Positions 7,443 to 17,421 of a DNA stretch of 64,000 bases are shown here, piece after piece; the stretch's first letter is position 1; every line of letters begins with the position of its first letter. Below the pieces are notes generated by a model. It made no database searches and was not told the DNA's origin. It worked only from the letters and a program-made list of their open reading frames with translations. The DNA lies in the NCBI RefSeq assembly GCF_009363615.1, contig NZ_CP045384.1, positions 363,501 to 427,500 on the forward strand. Reading direction: 5' to 3'. The DNA comes from Ruegeria sp. THAF33 (GTDB lineage: Bacteria; Pseudomonadota; Alphaproteobacteria; Rhodobacterales; Rhodobacteraceae). Made by a program: the position numbers and the translations under genes.

Positions 7443-8762
7443 TTAGTCCCTTGCGGCTCTGATAGCGGAGGCATCCTTTGCTGAAATGGTCAATACATCT
7501 TCGGGATTTGCACAATTAACGATGGTGGGCGAGTGGGTAGCAATAAATATCTGACCAAACTTACGCGCGGCCAATTCAACCATGCGGACCTGAAGTTCAG
7601 GATGGAGATAGATGTCCGGCTCATCCAAGACCAAGACGGACTTATCGGAACCACGCATGAACTGTAAAACCATCTGCATCCACACCTGAAGGCCAAAACC
7701 TGACCAGAACATCTCTCTTGGGATTCCCTCTTCGAAAAACATCATTTCTATCGGCTCCCCAGGTCTCAAAACCCTCGGGCGCTCCAATGATATTTCAGGC
7801 CATGCAGATGACACTGCCTCAGAAAATTCGTCAAACTCATCTTCTGTTTTTCGAATGAGGATATTTCTCAGATGTCGGTGAGCGGTGCGGGTATTCTCGC
7901 TAGTTGAGATCGTTTTATCGGTCAAATATTGTTCATTCTCTTCAACTGGACCCAAAGTTGGAACGACAACTAGGGACAATGGAAACTGACGCCGAAAGGC
8001 AGATGTCGTTCGAGGCAAGGGCCCGTCACAAAGGAGATAGGCCCTAATTGGTTGATCTGGATGCAGCAGGATCACAAATTGAGATCCGTTTTTCAGTGAT
8101 AGCCGAACTGAAGCTGGGTTATCAGAGTAGTTCCATGTGATATTAACGATTGGAATTTTTAACGTACTGGTTGGCATGGTAAAGCTTGCACAGCTTCTTC
8201 CCTCGAACTCGGACATTTCAGGTTTTCTTCTGGACGCGTACCTGAGCACGTCGTGAGCGACTCGGAGTGCGTCAAGAATGCTTGACTTTCCAGCATTGTT
8301 TTTGCCGGTAAGTATGTTTGTAGCTCCACAGTCAATTCTGAAGCTTCGAAATTTTTTGAAATTCTTCAGTTGGATGGAAGCGACATGCTCGCAAATTGCT
8401 GTGTTGCTCTTTAGCGTCTCTTTTTGCTTGCTTGCATTCGAGGTATCGGGCGTGACGGAAACAGTGCGACCAATTCTATCTTTTGGGGCAGACTGCCCAT
8501 CTTGGCAACTCTCCGTCGCAATTGTCGTCCCAGTGTCAAGGTCGCCTAGTGACCAATCGACTTCGTGATGATCCCATTTAGTCTGACTAACCTTGATGAA
8601 TTCACCTTTCGAGGTTTCCGCTTGCCTCGCTCGATGGTAGTCCTCGGCCGCAACCTCCGAGCTGAACTGCGGGGGGGAAAGTTCTGAAAAATCTTCCAAG
8701 GAAGACTCATGATCCTTGGTCGGTCCATGATTATCTCGGCCTGTTTTTCGGTCATTTGGCAT
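7443..8762 (-). CDS. AAA / ABC-type ATPase (OLD- or RecF-like)
   Basis: 439 aa with an unusual 120-residue polar N-terminal extension. The ATPase then begins at IQLKNFKKFRSFRI with Walker A GKNNAGKSS near residue 152, and ends with the Walker B LVLDEPDIYLHPE and the D-loop/H-loop stretch IFIATHSP near 410. The two halves are joined directly, as in small 'AAA_15/AAA_21' defence ATPases; no TOPRIM nuclease domain follows, so it is not a full OLD protein. It is the last gene of the restriction locus, cut off from AIPR by an IS3 element. Substrate is unknown. Confidence 0.8.
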   Translation of the reverse strand: MPNDRKTGRDNHGPTKDHESSLEDFSELSPPQFSSEVAAEDYHRARQAETSKGEFIKVSQTKWDHHEVDWSLGDLDTGTTIATESCQDGQSAPKDRIGRTVSVTPDTSNASKQKETLKSNTAICEHVASIQLKNFKKFRSFRIDCGATNILTGKNNAGKSSILDALRVAHDVLRYASRRKPEMSEFEGRSCASFTMPTSTLKIPIVNITWNYSDNPASVRLSLKNGSQFVILLHPDQPIRAYLLCDGPLPRTTSAFRRQFPLSLVVVPTLGPVEENEQYLTDKTISTSENTRTAHRHLRNILIRKTEDEFDEFSEAVSSAWPEISLERPRVLRPGEPIEMMFFEEGIPREMFWSGFGLQVWMQMVLQFMRGSDKSVLVLDEPDIYLHPELQVRMVELAARKFGQIFIATHSPTIVNCANPEDVLTISAKDASAIRAARD

Positions 8763-8968
8763 GGTCTAACCTGTTGACAATCTTCGTAAATGACGGTCTG
8801 TGATTTTGCTCGTTCGGTTGGCAAAGGTGGAGTGATATTCAGTTCAATGACAACTTCTAAGATGAGACTTTGGTACAGTCTTTGAATTGTGATTTTTTGA
8901 CTGTTCACCTGTTCAAAGAAGGAAATATTTCTGTAGCGATCCTGACCTGCCCCCCGGGGCTCCCTCAT

Positions 8969-9829
8969 TCATAACGAGAGTCTGCGAGTCTGGTTTTCAT
9001 ATTCTTCGTTGTCAGTTTGGGCAAGCGCGTCGGGCGCGGAGCCCTCAAATTGCTCAAGCGTCCGGCGTGCTTCTGCGGGTGTTTGGTTGCCGAGCGATGA
9101 GTGCGGCCTGACGTTGTTGTAGTCATATCGCCAGAGCGCCAGCTTTCGCCGCGCATCTTCCAGGCTGTCGAACATCTCCTCGTTCAGCAACTCGTCCCGG
9201 AGGCTGCCATTGAATGACTCGATGAAGGCGTTCTGTTGCGGCCTTCCCGGATCGATGTAGTGCCACTCGACGTCGTTGTCGTTGGCCCATTTCAGGATCG
9301 CCCGGCTGGTGAACTCTGTTCCATTGTCGCTGACAATGCTGGCAGGCATGCCGTAGATCCGGACAAGCGCATCCAACTCCCGCGCGACACGGGTTCCGGA
9401 TATGCTGGTGTCAGCCATCAAGCAGAGGTTCTCGCGGCAGCAATCATCATTGACCGCCAGGATGCAGAACCTGCGCGACGCTCCGAACGTGTCGGCCAGG
9501 AAGTCCAGAGACCAGCGTTCGCCGGGTCTCAGCGCTTGGGGCATCGGCGTTCGCGACCCACGCGCCCGTTTGCGGCCCCTTCGCCGCCTGACGCCCAGCT
9601 TCTCCTCGGTGTAAAGCCGATAGAGTTTCTTGTGGTTCATGATCATCCCTTTACGCTCCAGCATCACCCCGATCCGGCGATAGCCAAACCGGCGCCGCTT
9701 GGCAGCGATGGCCTTCATCTCTGCTCTGATCTCTGGGTTGTCAGGCGGGCGTTCGCGCCTGACCGTCTTGGGGTCGACACCGACAAGCCGGCAGGCTCGG
9801 CGCTGAGAGATGTCATGATCCCGCATCAC
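8969..9829 (-). CDS. IS3 transposase OrfB (DDE integrase core)
   Basis: 286 aa. HTH_21-like start ([17 protein letters not shown]), then the DDE core: [20 protein letters not shown] and the [12 protein letters not shown] glutamate motif, followed by [11 protein letters not shown], all standard for IS407-type OrfB. It is expressed by -1 frameshifting from orfA in this group. It looks intact. Confidence 0.93.
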   Translation of the reverse strand: MMRDHDISQRRACRLVGVDPKTVRRERPPDNPEIRAEMKAIAAKRRRFGYRRIGVMLERKGMIMNHKKLYRLYTEEKLGVRRRRGRKRARGSRTPMPQALRPGERWSLDFLADTFGASRRFCILAVNDDCCRENLCLMADTSISGTRVARELDALVRIYGMPASIVSDNGTEFTSRAILKWANDNDVEWHYIDPGRPQQNAFIESFNGSLRDELLNEEMFDSLEDARRKLALWRYDYNNVRPHSSLGNQTPAEARRTLEQFEGSAPDALAQTDNEEYENQTRRLSL

Positions 9830-9864
9830 CCTGAGCGCTGCCTCTCGCCGCTCATTCGGCGTCG

Positions 9865-10128
9865 TCAGTTCTTTCCCAGAAGATCCTTCAGAACAGCATT
9901 GTCCAACATCGTATCGGCCAGCAGGCGCTTGAGCCTAGAATTCTCGTCTTCCATCGCCTTCAGCTTCGCGACATCGGACACCTCCATGCCGCCATACTTC
10001 GATTTGTATTTGTAGAACTTGCCCTGGCTGAGGCCGTGCTTGCGGCAAACCTCCGCTGTCGGCATCCCGGCTTCCTGTTCCTTGATCATCCCGATGATCT
10101 GCGCATCGGTGAAACGGCTCTTTCGCAT
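9865..10128 (-). CDS. IS3 transposase OrfA (HTH)
   Basis: 87 aa with the HTH_8 pattern [17 protein letters not shown] then [18 protein letters not shown], and a C-terminal leucine zipper-like [19 protein letters not shown]. It binds the element's ends and is the first half of the OrfAB fusion transposase. Complete. Confidence 0.9.
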   Translation of the reverse strand: MRKSRFTDAQIIGMIKEQEAGMPTAEVCRKHGLSQGKFYKYKSKYGGMEVSDVAKLKAMEDENSRLKRLLADTMLDNAVLKDLLGKN

Positions 10129-10238
10129 TCGTTTGCTCCTTCGAAAGGTTGAGCAAACTCTACATCAGAACGAGGGAAGTTTCGGGGGGCAGGTCAATCC
10201 GGTTCACGTGCACAAAGGCCAATTCATATCTTCTCATA

Positions 10239-12044
10239 TTAATTCTCCTGCAGTTCATCAATTCCTCCATATTGCTGGGGAAAAGTGACTAACTTGATTT
10301 TATTCCACGTTTCGAGTCTTTTGGCGACTTCGGAAAATTGCTGACCTGGAGCGATCCTATTGAACTCGGAATTCACAATTACTGCCCAGTCCCAAAGCAG
10401 ATCCCGGAACTCTGCCGAGATACCTTGTCGCATCCAGATCTTCTCAAGGTCGAGCCTATCTCCAATTCGATCTGCGACTACTGCAACAACGTAGGTGGCA
10501 ATATTTACATAACCTTGGCGAAAGATCTCTTTTGCGTCTTTTGTCTTAATCATACTCTCAATGGCTTTGAACACGATTACCTTTGCAATCATTGCGCGAA
10601 ACCACTTTGCATTAAGCGGACTGGGAGCGATGTTTGGATCCTCGTCAAGCGCTGCCATGAGGGCTGCGAAGTTCTTTTCGCCGCCAAGCGCGACCTGGTT
10701 TGGCTTTCCGCGCCACGCCTCATGGTATTTGGCAAGGTCGTTCTTGGTCAGCTTGCGCCTCGGTGGGATCATCTCCTTCAACTTGCGGCGTTTAGCAGGG
10801 GTAGTGCCCTCTCTCAGCAGCATGACGTTGTAGGCGCCAGCCGCCCGCTCATAGAACCAACGGGTAGCGCCATCAGGACACCAAGTGTCGTTTGCAAGTT
10901 TTTCGAGCTCTCGATGGAATGGGCGATTTGCCGAGAGATCTGACATTTTAACTGCGTTTTGACTGTTTGCATAACGCGAGACGTTACTGATTAACCGCTC
11001 ACGCGCTTCGTCTTGTGAGGCCTTGAGAATGATGATCTTGGCCGGAACCATGACATGGCTCAGATCTATGGTACGGTCGTCGCGCGACGCGAAATAGATG
11101 CTCGATGTCGTCTGGCCACCGTTCACGATCTGCAATCCCTTCATGAACGACAAACCCAGATTACCGTCATCAGTACGCTCGAACGCAGCCTCGTCGCAGA
11201 CTAGGACCAAGCCGTTATTGAATGCGAGAAAGTGCTCCGGTTCCTTTCGCAGGGTTTCGACGATACCTTTGTTCACTGCACGTTTGTTTCCCAGGAACGT
11301 GCGAATGTTGGCTTCGAGTAGCGTTGTGCCGTAACGAAGATAAAGATCTCGAATAAGTTGCCCGGGAATGGCAGTCAGGGCGTACTCATAATCCGCGTCA
11401 GGATCAGGAACGTGAACACAAGGTAGAGGTCGACCTATCGACTGAACAAAACTGACTGCGAGTTCATCCCTTGGTTTTCCTTCGGTGTGCCGAAACAGCC
11501 GCTCAATATCCATGGCCTCGACAGCCACCATCTTCTGATGAACCTCTTTGTTCGAGAAACGCTTGGTTTTGGTTCGTCCATCTGTGATCACGAAAACCCG
11601 TAAGCGGTCGATGTCGTGCCATCGGGAACGGATGGTTGCAACGAGGTCCCTGACCGGGTGGGTAGGATCTATTTTTGCGTCAAGCTGGCCACTCGCAGCG
11701 CGAAAGAGGAAGCGTACGCCTTCGCTCGCCGTTCTTGTGGCGTCTGAGTCACGTAGATCGTTTAACTCATCTGTTCCAAAATAGTGGGTCACGAACAGGT
11801 CGAGCGCCGTTTCGTCGGAGCTGAGGGCATAGCCGGTTATGCGCAGCTTGGCGTTACCGACCTTGCCGTTCCAATGACAAACGGTGGGTGCGTCGCATAT
11901 GCCGGTTTCTGCCACGTGCTCCATGACCATTTCGGCAAAAACGAGTTCCTCAGAAGGAAAGGGACCCTCACCATCCGAAACACGTTCGGCGATGATCGTC
12001 TGCATGTCGGAACGAAAATTGTAGTGAAATTCTTCAAGACTCAT
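10239..12044 (-). CDS. AIPR-family (abortive infection phage resistance) protein
   Basis: 601 aa from the ATG at 12044, one base after the stop of the DUF4420 gene; the frame also has an upstream TTG. The AIPR core lies at about 240-345: [30 protein letters not shown], then [14 protein letters not shown] and the MVPAKIIIL strand. AIPR proteins occur in abortive-infection and restriction gene clusters; the biochemical activity is not settled. The WDWAVIV segment near the C-terminus is typical of longer members. It is the last gene before the IS3 insertion and is translationally linked to the upstream nuclease gene. Confidence 0.88.
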   Translation of the reverse strand: MSLEEFHYNFRSDMQTIIAERVSDGEGPFPSEELVFAEMVMEHVAETGICDAPTVCHWNGKVGNAKLRITGYALSSDETALDLFVTHYFGTDELNDLRDSDATRTASEGVRFLFRAASGQLDAKIDPTHPVRDLVATIRSRWHDIDRLRVFVITDGRTKTKRFSNKEVHQKMVAVEAMDIERLFRHTEGKPRDELAVSFVQSIGRPLPCVHVPDPDADYEYALTAIPGQLIRDLYLRYGTTLLEANIRTFLGNKRAVNKGIVETLRKEPEHFLAFNNGLVLVCDEAAFERTDDGNLGLSFMKGLQIVNGGQTTSSIYFASRDDRTIDLSHVMVPAKIIILKASQDEARERLISNVSRYANSQNAVKMSDLSANRPFHRELEKLANDTWCPDGATRWFYERAAGAYNVMLLREGTTPAKRRKLKEMIPPRRKLTKNDLAKYHEAWRGKPNQVALGGEKNFAALMAALDEDPNIAPSPLNAKWFRAMIAKVIVFKAIESMIKTKDAKEIFRQGYVNIATYVVAVVADRIGDRLDLEKIWMRQGISAEFRDLLWDWAVIVNSEFNRIAPGQQFSEVAKRLETWNKIKLVTFPQQYGGIDELQEN

Positions 12045-12045
12045 G

Positions 12046-13050
12046 TCAATCCAGTCCAAACTCGTTGATCAACTCTGGAAGGGTAATGGAAGGAACTTCC
12101 AAAGCATCCAGGTCAAGGACATAGGCGGCAGAACGGATGGCGATTGGCAGGTCAGTACGCGTGAGGCGTGGCATGTGACCTTCCGCGCGAAATCCCTTTG
12201 CATCCTTCAATATCAGCGTGCGGCCATAGAGCGGCGCATGCTCGTCAAGGTACCCCATCACCATCAGTAGGGCTTCGAAGCTTCGCTGCACCCCAGCACG
12301 CTCAAACCTTTCGCGGAGTTCAGACACGAAATCGACAAGTGAAGATCCGTCCGTGTTTTCCTCGAAGCGAAGCCCGCAAAGAAGAATTGGATCTCGAGAA
12401 CCATCCAGCTGCTCGATGCTGTTGATCCGGGCAAGGAAGCTGCCGGTCCGAACCGTGCTCTTTACTTCAATCGCGCCTCCGCGCACGTGAAAGTCTTGCG
12501 CTGCTCGTAATGGTCCTTGCCAGCAATCGAGAGCACCAACTCCCAAGGAAGTGTCCGCGAGCAGTCTCAAAATCCATAACTCGCCGAGAAGGCCGATCTG
12601 TGCATCGGGTGAAAGGGGGCGGTGCGTACGGGCCATGAATGCCTGCCATTCCCTGACCCGTTCGAGGAAGGCCTCTATCACATCGCGCTTCGCCGTGTTT
12701 GCTGCGACTTCCAATGTTCGCAAGACATCGACGACCATTATGGCGAAGATGTCCGGCGATCCTTCGGGCCGTCTGACCAACGCTATGGCAGTCTTTTCGG
12801 CAACGACAGTCTGACCCTCGATGACAACGACATCGAAACCCTTGCCTTCAGGCAACCGTGCCGAATTCATTGACCACGAGCTGGGAAATGAAACAATTAA
12901 CGCTTCTCGCCCCAGGGGGAAGTGGCAGCCGGCCTCAACAGAGACAGCACCCATCTCGGTGAGATGTACAAAGCGCCAGTCTTCACTGGCCTCCTGGCGC
13001 GCGAGCGCTCGCCAAGCGCGTTCAAGCCCTTCCTCAGTCCACCCAGTCAT
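12046..13050 (-). CDS. PD-(D/E)XK motif protein (DUF4420)
   Basis: 334 aa. The nuclease core is at about 145-200: AQIGLLGELWILRLL (helix with conserved GEL-W), then DFHVRGGAIEVKST, giving the D...E-x-K active site of the PD-(D/E)XK fold. Length and motifs match DUF4420 proteins, which neighbour Z1 helicases and AIPR proteins in restriction loci. It is the likely DNA-cleaving component. It overlaps the Z1 gene by 17 bp and ends 1 bp before the AIPR start codon. Confidence 0.85.
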   Translation of the reverse strand: MTGWTEEGLERAWRALARQEASEDWRFVHLTEMGAVSVEAGCHFPLGREALIVSFPSSWSMNSARLPEGKGFDVVVIEGQTVVAEKTAIALVRRPEGSPDIFAIMVVDVLRTLEVAANTAKRDVIEAFLERVREWQAFMARTHRPLSPDAQIGLLGELWILRLLADTSLGVGALDCWQGPLRAAQDFHVRGGAIEVKSTVRTGSFLARINSIEQLDGSRDPILLCGLRFEENTDGSSLVDFVSELRERFERAGVQRSFEALLMVMGYLDEHAPLYGRTLILKDAKGFRAEGHMPRLTRTDLPIAIRSAAYVLDLDALEVPSITLPELINEFGLD

Positions 13051-15922
13051 TCAGACCTCCCCACAGAACGCTGTTGGCGATATACTTGGAATTGGAAACT
13101 CTTCTCTCGGAAGTGCTCGAAGGGAAGCTGATTGCCCAAGCTACTACAGGGTCTGCATTTTCGAGTTCAGGGACGCCAGAGCCGGCAGGATCCAGCAGGT
13201 AGAGCATCAGTAAGCCACGTTCGCGCCGAGCCGGAATGCCAGCGTCAAGTACCCCGTTTCCGAGAACGTGACGGATCTGGGGTCCTCTGGGTTCGGTAGG
13301 TGGTTCTTTGCCTTCGTTTCGATCCGTATCATTGCGCCAGGTTTTTTGACTGAGTTCGAGGGCTGCCTTCCACTCTGCCTCGGTTAGATCAATAGCCTGA
13401 TCGCGTGGGGAAATGAGGGTCTTGATGGAGTACCGATCCGCATGCTCGGCCGCTCTGCGGCGATCCAGCATTTTGACCGATGCGCCACCAACCGACTTTT
13501 CTGTTCCGGGTTGTTCCTTTCCGATAAGGGCCACGGTCCAGTTTGTCAGTTCTTGGTCCTTGTTCATTTCCTCAACGAAGTCTGCGATCAGCGGGCTCAT
13601 AATCCGGAAGCTGGCCGAATGGGTCCTGTACTCCCGAAGGAACGAGATCACGCTGAGTGCTGGCACATCTCGCCACAGGTGTCCGTTCCACTTCTGACCT
13701 GCAGGTACAAAGAGCTGGTGGTTCAGGTCTTTCGATGGGCCTAGTGCGCTGATGAAGCGATCAGTGGCATTGAAGTTTACCGTGATATCGTCCCTTCGAT
13801 TTGGGAACACGATGGTCTGCAGCAGATCGCCTGAATAGGTCAACTGCATCGCTCGCGCGTTTCGCATCTTTGCCCGCGACGTCACGGTCAGCACGGAGTG
13901 GGATTTCACGCGCAGGCCGAACTGCTTCGGCGTGGCACCGGCCGCAACCATGTTATCAAACTCTTGGCGAAGCTCTTCGGCTGCATCGGCGATGTGGCCG
14001 AACCACTCCACCATTTCTTCGGATGTGTATAGGCGGCAGACATCGAGGTAGCCGTCACGGTAGCCGAACCACCGACCCATTTGCATCAGTGTGTCGTACA
14101 TGCGTGCGGTCCGCAGGAAGTAGCTTGTGCAGAGACCCTCGAGCGTCAGACCACGCGCAAGCTTGTCGCCACCGATGGCGATAACCTTCAGGCCGCTGGC
14201 GTCGTTCTCGGCATAGTCCAAAGCGTCCTTCGCCGTGCCGTTGATCTCGCGCACGCGAATGTCCGACAGGACGTCCGGCAAAACGTCTCGAATTTCCGCC
14301 CATGAGAAATCATCCAGCGTCTCGCCTTCCACAAGCGCATCTCGGATCCCTCGCATACCGGGGAGAAAGGTCGCTTCATATTCTTCGCGCATGGATGCTT
14401 CAAGGGGAGCAAGTTCGATGCCACGTGTATATCGGCCTTTCATGTCTCTCACGTAGGTGGCCACCTGATTGAAGACTTCATTTTGTACTGAGGTGAAGCG
14501 CGTCACGTGGATGAGCATGGAAGAGTGCTTGTCGCCTTGTCCGCGCAGTTTCCGTACGGCGCAGGCAAACACGAATGACCGGATCGCTTCTGCGAGCGAG
14601 TCCGGCACGCGATCTTCGCCCTCCCAGCGTGGTCGATGCCCGTTCTTGTGCGGCTTCATTTCTGGCGACGTTGTCGACTTGCTGGGCATCCAGGGCTGGA
14701 ATTCATCGTCTGATAGTGCACGCACCAGTGGCAGGTCTTCTGGCGTGCTTGAAGCGGACCCAAACACGCGTCCCGGTCCGACATAGTTCGATGGTGCCGC
14801 TAGGTTGGTGATGAATGCGGAAGGGAATAGGTCGGGACCATGCTCTTGCGTTTCACCTCGCTCGTGAATGAAGATGTTTGCAAAGGGTGTCGCAGTGTAG
14901 CCGACGTAAGCCTTGCGTGCGAAGTGGTGCAAAATCGCCCGGATGAGCCTGTTGATGGTTTTCGGCTGATGCTCGAGATCTGGGTTGCCGAAATCATCTA
15001 CGACGTCTTCGCCCGTGTCTACTGAACCATGATCCGACTCATCGTCGATCACAAGAATTGGCAAATTGGTAACCATCTTGCGACCCGTTGCGGGATCGGT
15101 GTGATTGGCAACGCGATTGCGGATCCAGTGTAACAAGCGCTCAAGGACCGTCTTGTTTTTCTTGACGACGAACAACCAAGGTCGCTGCTCCGGACTGATA
15201 TTCATCTTGGCCGCAACGGCTGTGTTGAAGTCGCCTTTGTCACTTCGATTAGTTGCGGCATTGGGACGGACAGATGTGTCGTTGTCGATCAGTCCGACCC
15301 CGACCGCGGGAAGCTCATCGGCATCCGCGATCGTGGCAAAGCCGAGAAACCCCTCGTCTAGGCGGATCTGGGTCTGAGCCCTCAAGTTGTTGTGAAGACC
15401 CGCAAGCACGATAATGATCTTGTAACCAGCGTCTGCGGCCTTGCAGATCAGACCGGTGTAGTTGCCTGTCTTTCCGGACTGCACGTGGCCGACGACGAGA
15501 CCGCGGCGATCCCAAGCGCCTTCGCGGACCGGATCCTCGAGGTTTGAAAGAACTTCATCGGTAGCAACGTCGAGGGCGTCGAGAGCCGACCACGGAATAC
15601 GCGTTTCCATGTATTCGGAGTAGCGTTGCCAGTATGTCCACCCCTTTTTTCTTTCAGCGTCGAGCCACGGAATATGGTCCTCGCCGTTCATCAGGGTGGC
15701 GTTCTGACCAACGGTGCGGCTTGAGCGACGGATCAGTTCGTCAACGAGCGCATCCCGATCGACGAGGGCAAAATCCTCCTCCATCATCATTGCGAGCTTT
15801 GCCAGCTCCTTTTCGATCATTTCTGGCGTCACAGGGCTCTGTGCCCGCTCCGCAGCGAGGCGCAGCATGTTCTGCGCCATGGAAAGTATTGAATCGAAGG
15901 CCTTCTGATTAGAAATCGTCAT
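13034..15922 (-). CDS. Z1-domain superfamily II helicase/ATPase
   Basis: 962 aa. Walker A region VVGHVQSGKTGNYTGLI near residue 137, a DEAD-like ILVIDDESDHGSVDTG near 290, KAYVGYTATPFANI near 343, and the Z1 domain with IAIGGDKLARGLTLEGL, TSYFLRTARMYDTLMQMGRWFGYR and YLDVCRLY (about 590-650). Z1 proteins are SF2 enzymes found in MORC/PD-(D/E)XK/AIPR restriction clusters, where they are expected to translocate along or remodel DNA. It overlaps both neighbours (4 bp with the GHKL ATPase, 17 bp with DUF4420). Confidence 0.9.
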   Translation of the reverse strand: MTISNQKAFDSILSMAQNMLRLAAERAQSPVTPEMIEKELAKLAMMMEEDFALVDRDALVDELIRRSSRTVGQNATLMNGEDHIPWLDAERKKGWTYWQRYSEYMETRIPWSALDALDVATDEVLSNLEDPVREGAWDRRGLVVGHVQSGKTGNYTGLICKAADAGYKIIIVLAGLHNNLRAQTQIRLDEGFLGFATIADADELPAVGVGLIDNDTSVRPNAATNRSDKGDFNTAVAAKMNISPEQRPWLFVVKKNKTVLERLLHWIRNRVANHTDPATGRKMVTNLPILVIDDESDHGSVDTGEDVVDDFGNPDLEHQPKTINRLIRAILHHFARKAYVGYTATPFANIFIHERGETQEHGPDLFPSAFITNLAAPSNYVGPGRVFGSASSTPEDLPLVRALSDDEFQPWMPSKSTTSPEMKPHKNGHRPRWEGEDRVPDSLAEAIRSFVFACAVRKLRGQGDKHSSMLIHVTRFTSVQNEVFNQVATYVRDMKGRYTRGIELAPLEASMREEYEATFLPGMRGIRDALVEGETLDDFSWAEIRDVLPDVLSDIRVREINGTAKDALDYAENDASGLKVIAIGGDKLARGLTLEGLCTSYFLRTARMYDTLMQMGRWFGYRDGYLDVCRLYTSEEMVEWFGHIADAAEELRQEFDNMVAAGATPKQFGLRVKSHSVLTVTSRAKMRNARAMQLTYSGDLLQTIVFPNRRDDITVNFNATDRFISALGPSKDLNHQLFVPAGQKWNGHLWRDVPALSVISFLREYRTHSASFRIMSPLIADFVEEMNKDQELTNWTVALIGKEQPGTEKSVGGASVKMLDRRRAAEHADRYSIKTLISPRDQAIDLTEAEWKAALELSQKTWRNDTDRNEGKEPPTEPRGPQIRHVLGNGVLDAGIPARRERGLLMLYLLDPAGSGVPELENADPVVAWAISFPSSTSERRVSNSKYIANSVLWGGLNDWVD

Positions 15923-17421
15923 AGTGAATCTTTCACTTCAAGGGATGAAACTAGGTCGAGATACCTGTCGAATGGGGGCGTGCGACCGAGCCGTTCGCGC
16001 GCCTCAGCAGGACTCAGACCGCGAAATGCAACAAGTGCTTCGAACATCGAGGACAATGTCTCCATAACTTCTTCGTCCGATGCCCCGGTGAAACCTGTCC
16101 TCGGCGTTTCCTTGTCTTCTGCGGTGTCAAGCCAGATGCGCTGAACTGGAACGGTCTCCTCAATGAGCCTGAGAACAGCGAGGATGTCCGGTTTGAGCGA
16201 TCCTGCGCGTTTCAGGATTGAGGCGATGAGGTCATGTTCTCGGGCAATCCGGTAAGAGGTCCCTTGTGCGGAGCGCCGCACTTGCCAAGCCTCGGCAACC
16301 GCGTCCGAGCGCGTGCCCGAAACAGGCGCGACGTGACCTCGGTGGGCAAAGACCCGTCTCGCCGTGTCCCGCGTCTCCGATGCAAGGCGGTGAAGTTGAG
16401 GCCGCAGACGTACCGGCGGATTGGCGGTCGACTTCAGAACATTGATCTTCCAATCGGCGTCCGCGCTGTTTGGTATGTCAAGGCTTATGCGGGCGAGCCG
16501 GTGAGCTTCATCGCGCGGCCATGGCTTACCGCCATCGCCTAGGCCCAGCCAGCCCCCTGCAAGAAGGAGACGGCGATTGCGATAGACGTAGAAGCCCTCC
16601 TGCTGCGTCCATCCTCCGGGTCCGGCTGCGGATTCTTGTTCGGTAGGCTTGAGCATGTCGCGGTGCGGAAGGACATGACACTGAACTGTCACACCTGTCG
16701 TATGTAGGATGCGATACTCGGGGCTTTCGAGCGCTTTGCCGGGATGTCCTATCATGTAAGGATCCCAAGGCTTCACCCCCCTACCGTTGAGAAGGAGGCG
16801 CAGCGTCGGCTGCTGCCCGTCCAAAAGACGATGAAAGGTCATCGCAAAATGTGCTTCGACGCGATCGGCGAGCTCGATCATGTCGGTGGCGGCGAAGCCA
16901 TCGGTCACAATACGGTCTAGCTTCTCCCAAAGGACGATAGTGCCGTGTTCCATCTGCTCGAGGGGCGCAAGCAGTTTCTCAGATCCTTGTGCGGGCCCTT
17001 CAAAGAGCGGCCATTCGGCGCCCGGCTCCTGACCAATTAGGTCGAGATCCCAGCGCAGGCATACAACAGGTCCGCCATTCTGCCGACTGGCAACGGTCAG
17101 TCTTCGAGCTTGAGAGAAACTTGCTGTCTTAAGGCCCAGTCCGAAGCGCCCAAGGTCGCTGGCTGCGCGCTCCGCCCGAGGATCACGTGCACCAAGGCGC
17201 ATTCCGGCTTCAAGGGCCGCGTCGTCCATGCCGTCGCCGTCGTCAACAATCCTTACCCAGCTGTCTGGGCCAGCCCATTCGAGATGGATGGCGACCTCGC
17301 TTGAATTCGCTGTAATGGAATTGTCAACCAGATCGGCCAGTGCAGTAGGAAGCGCATAGCCAAGCCCGCGAAGTGACTCAAGCATCGAACCGGCATAGGG
17401 GGGAGCATTTCGCACAGTCAT
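15919..17421 (-). CDS. GHKL ATPase, MORC/MutL-like, of a restriction system
   Basis: 500 aa. All Bergerat-fold motifs are present: ALADLVDNSI with Asn34, IVDDGDGMDD at 58-67, and GRFGLGLKTASFSQA at 91-105, followed by an S5-like second domain. It lacks a histidine-kinase H box and a MutL C-terminal dimerisation domain. Prokaryotic MORC/MutL-type ATPases of this kind are known from restriction clusters with Z1 helicases, DUF4420 and AIPR proteins, and probably act as an ATP-driven DNA clamp. Its ATG overlaps the stop of the sigma-like gene (ATGA), and its stop overlaps the Z1 start. Confidence 0.88.
   Translation of the reverse strand: MTVRNAPPYAGSMLESLRGLGYALPTALADLVDNSITANSSEVAIHLEWAGPDSWVRIVDDGDGMDDAALEAGMRLGARDPRAERAASDLGRFGLGLKTASFSQARRLTVASRQNGGPVVCLRWDLDLIGQEPGAEWPLFEGPAQGSEKLLAPLEQMEHGTIVLWEKLDRIVTDGFAATDMIELADRVEAHFAMTFHRLLDGQQPTLRLLLNGRGVKPWDPYMIGHPGKALESPEYRILHTTGVTVQCHVLPHRDMLKPTEQESAAGPGGWTQQEGFYVYRNRRLLLAGGWLGLGDGGKPWPRDEAHRLARISLDIPNSADADWKINVLKSTANPPVRLRPQLHRLASETRDTARRVFAHRGHVAPVSGTRSDAVAEAWQVRRSAQGTSYRIAREHDLIASILKRAGSLKPDILAVLRLIEETVPVQRIWLDTAEDKETPRTGFTGASDEEVMETLSSMFEALVAFRGLSPAEARERLGRTPPFDRYLDLVSSLEVKDSL

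Larger units (their letters stand above)
8943..10196 (-). mobile_element. IS3-family element, IS407-like, with ATCC target duplication
   Basis: Terminal inverted repeats start TGACCTGCCCCCCG at both ends (left from 8943, right ending 10196), and ATCC flanks both sides as a 4-bp target duplication, typical for the IS407 group. It carries orfA and orfB in the usual overlapping-frame arrangement. It lies between AIPR and the ATPase gene in the restriction operon. Joining the flanks does not rebuild one long ORF; the 180 bp before the ATPase gene (8763-8942) hold no clear gene, so it probably entered an intergenic region and may be polar. Confidence 0.93.
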
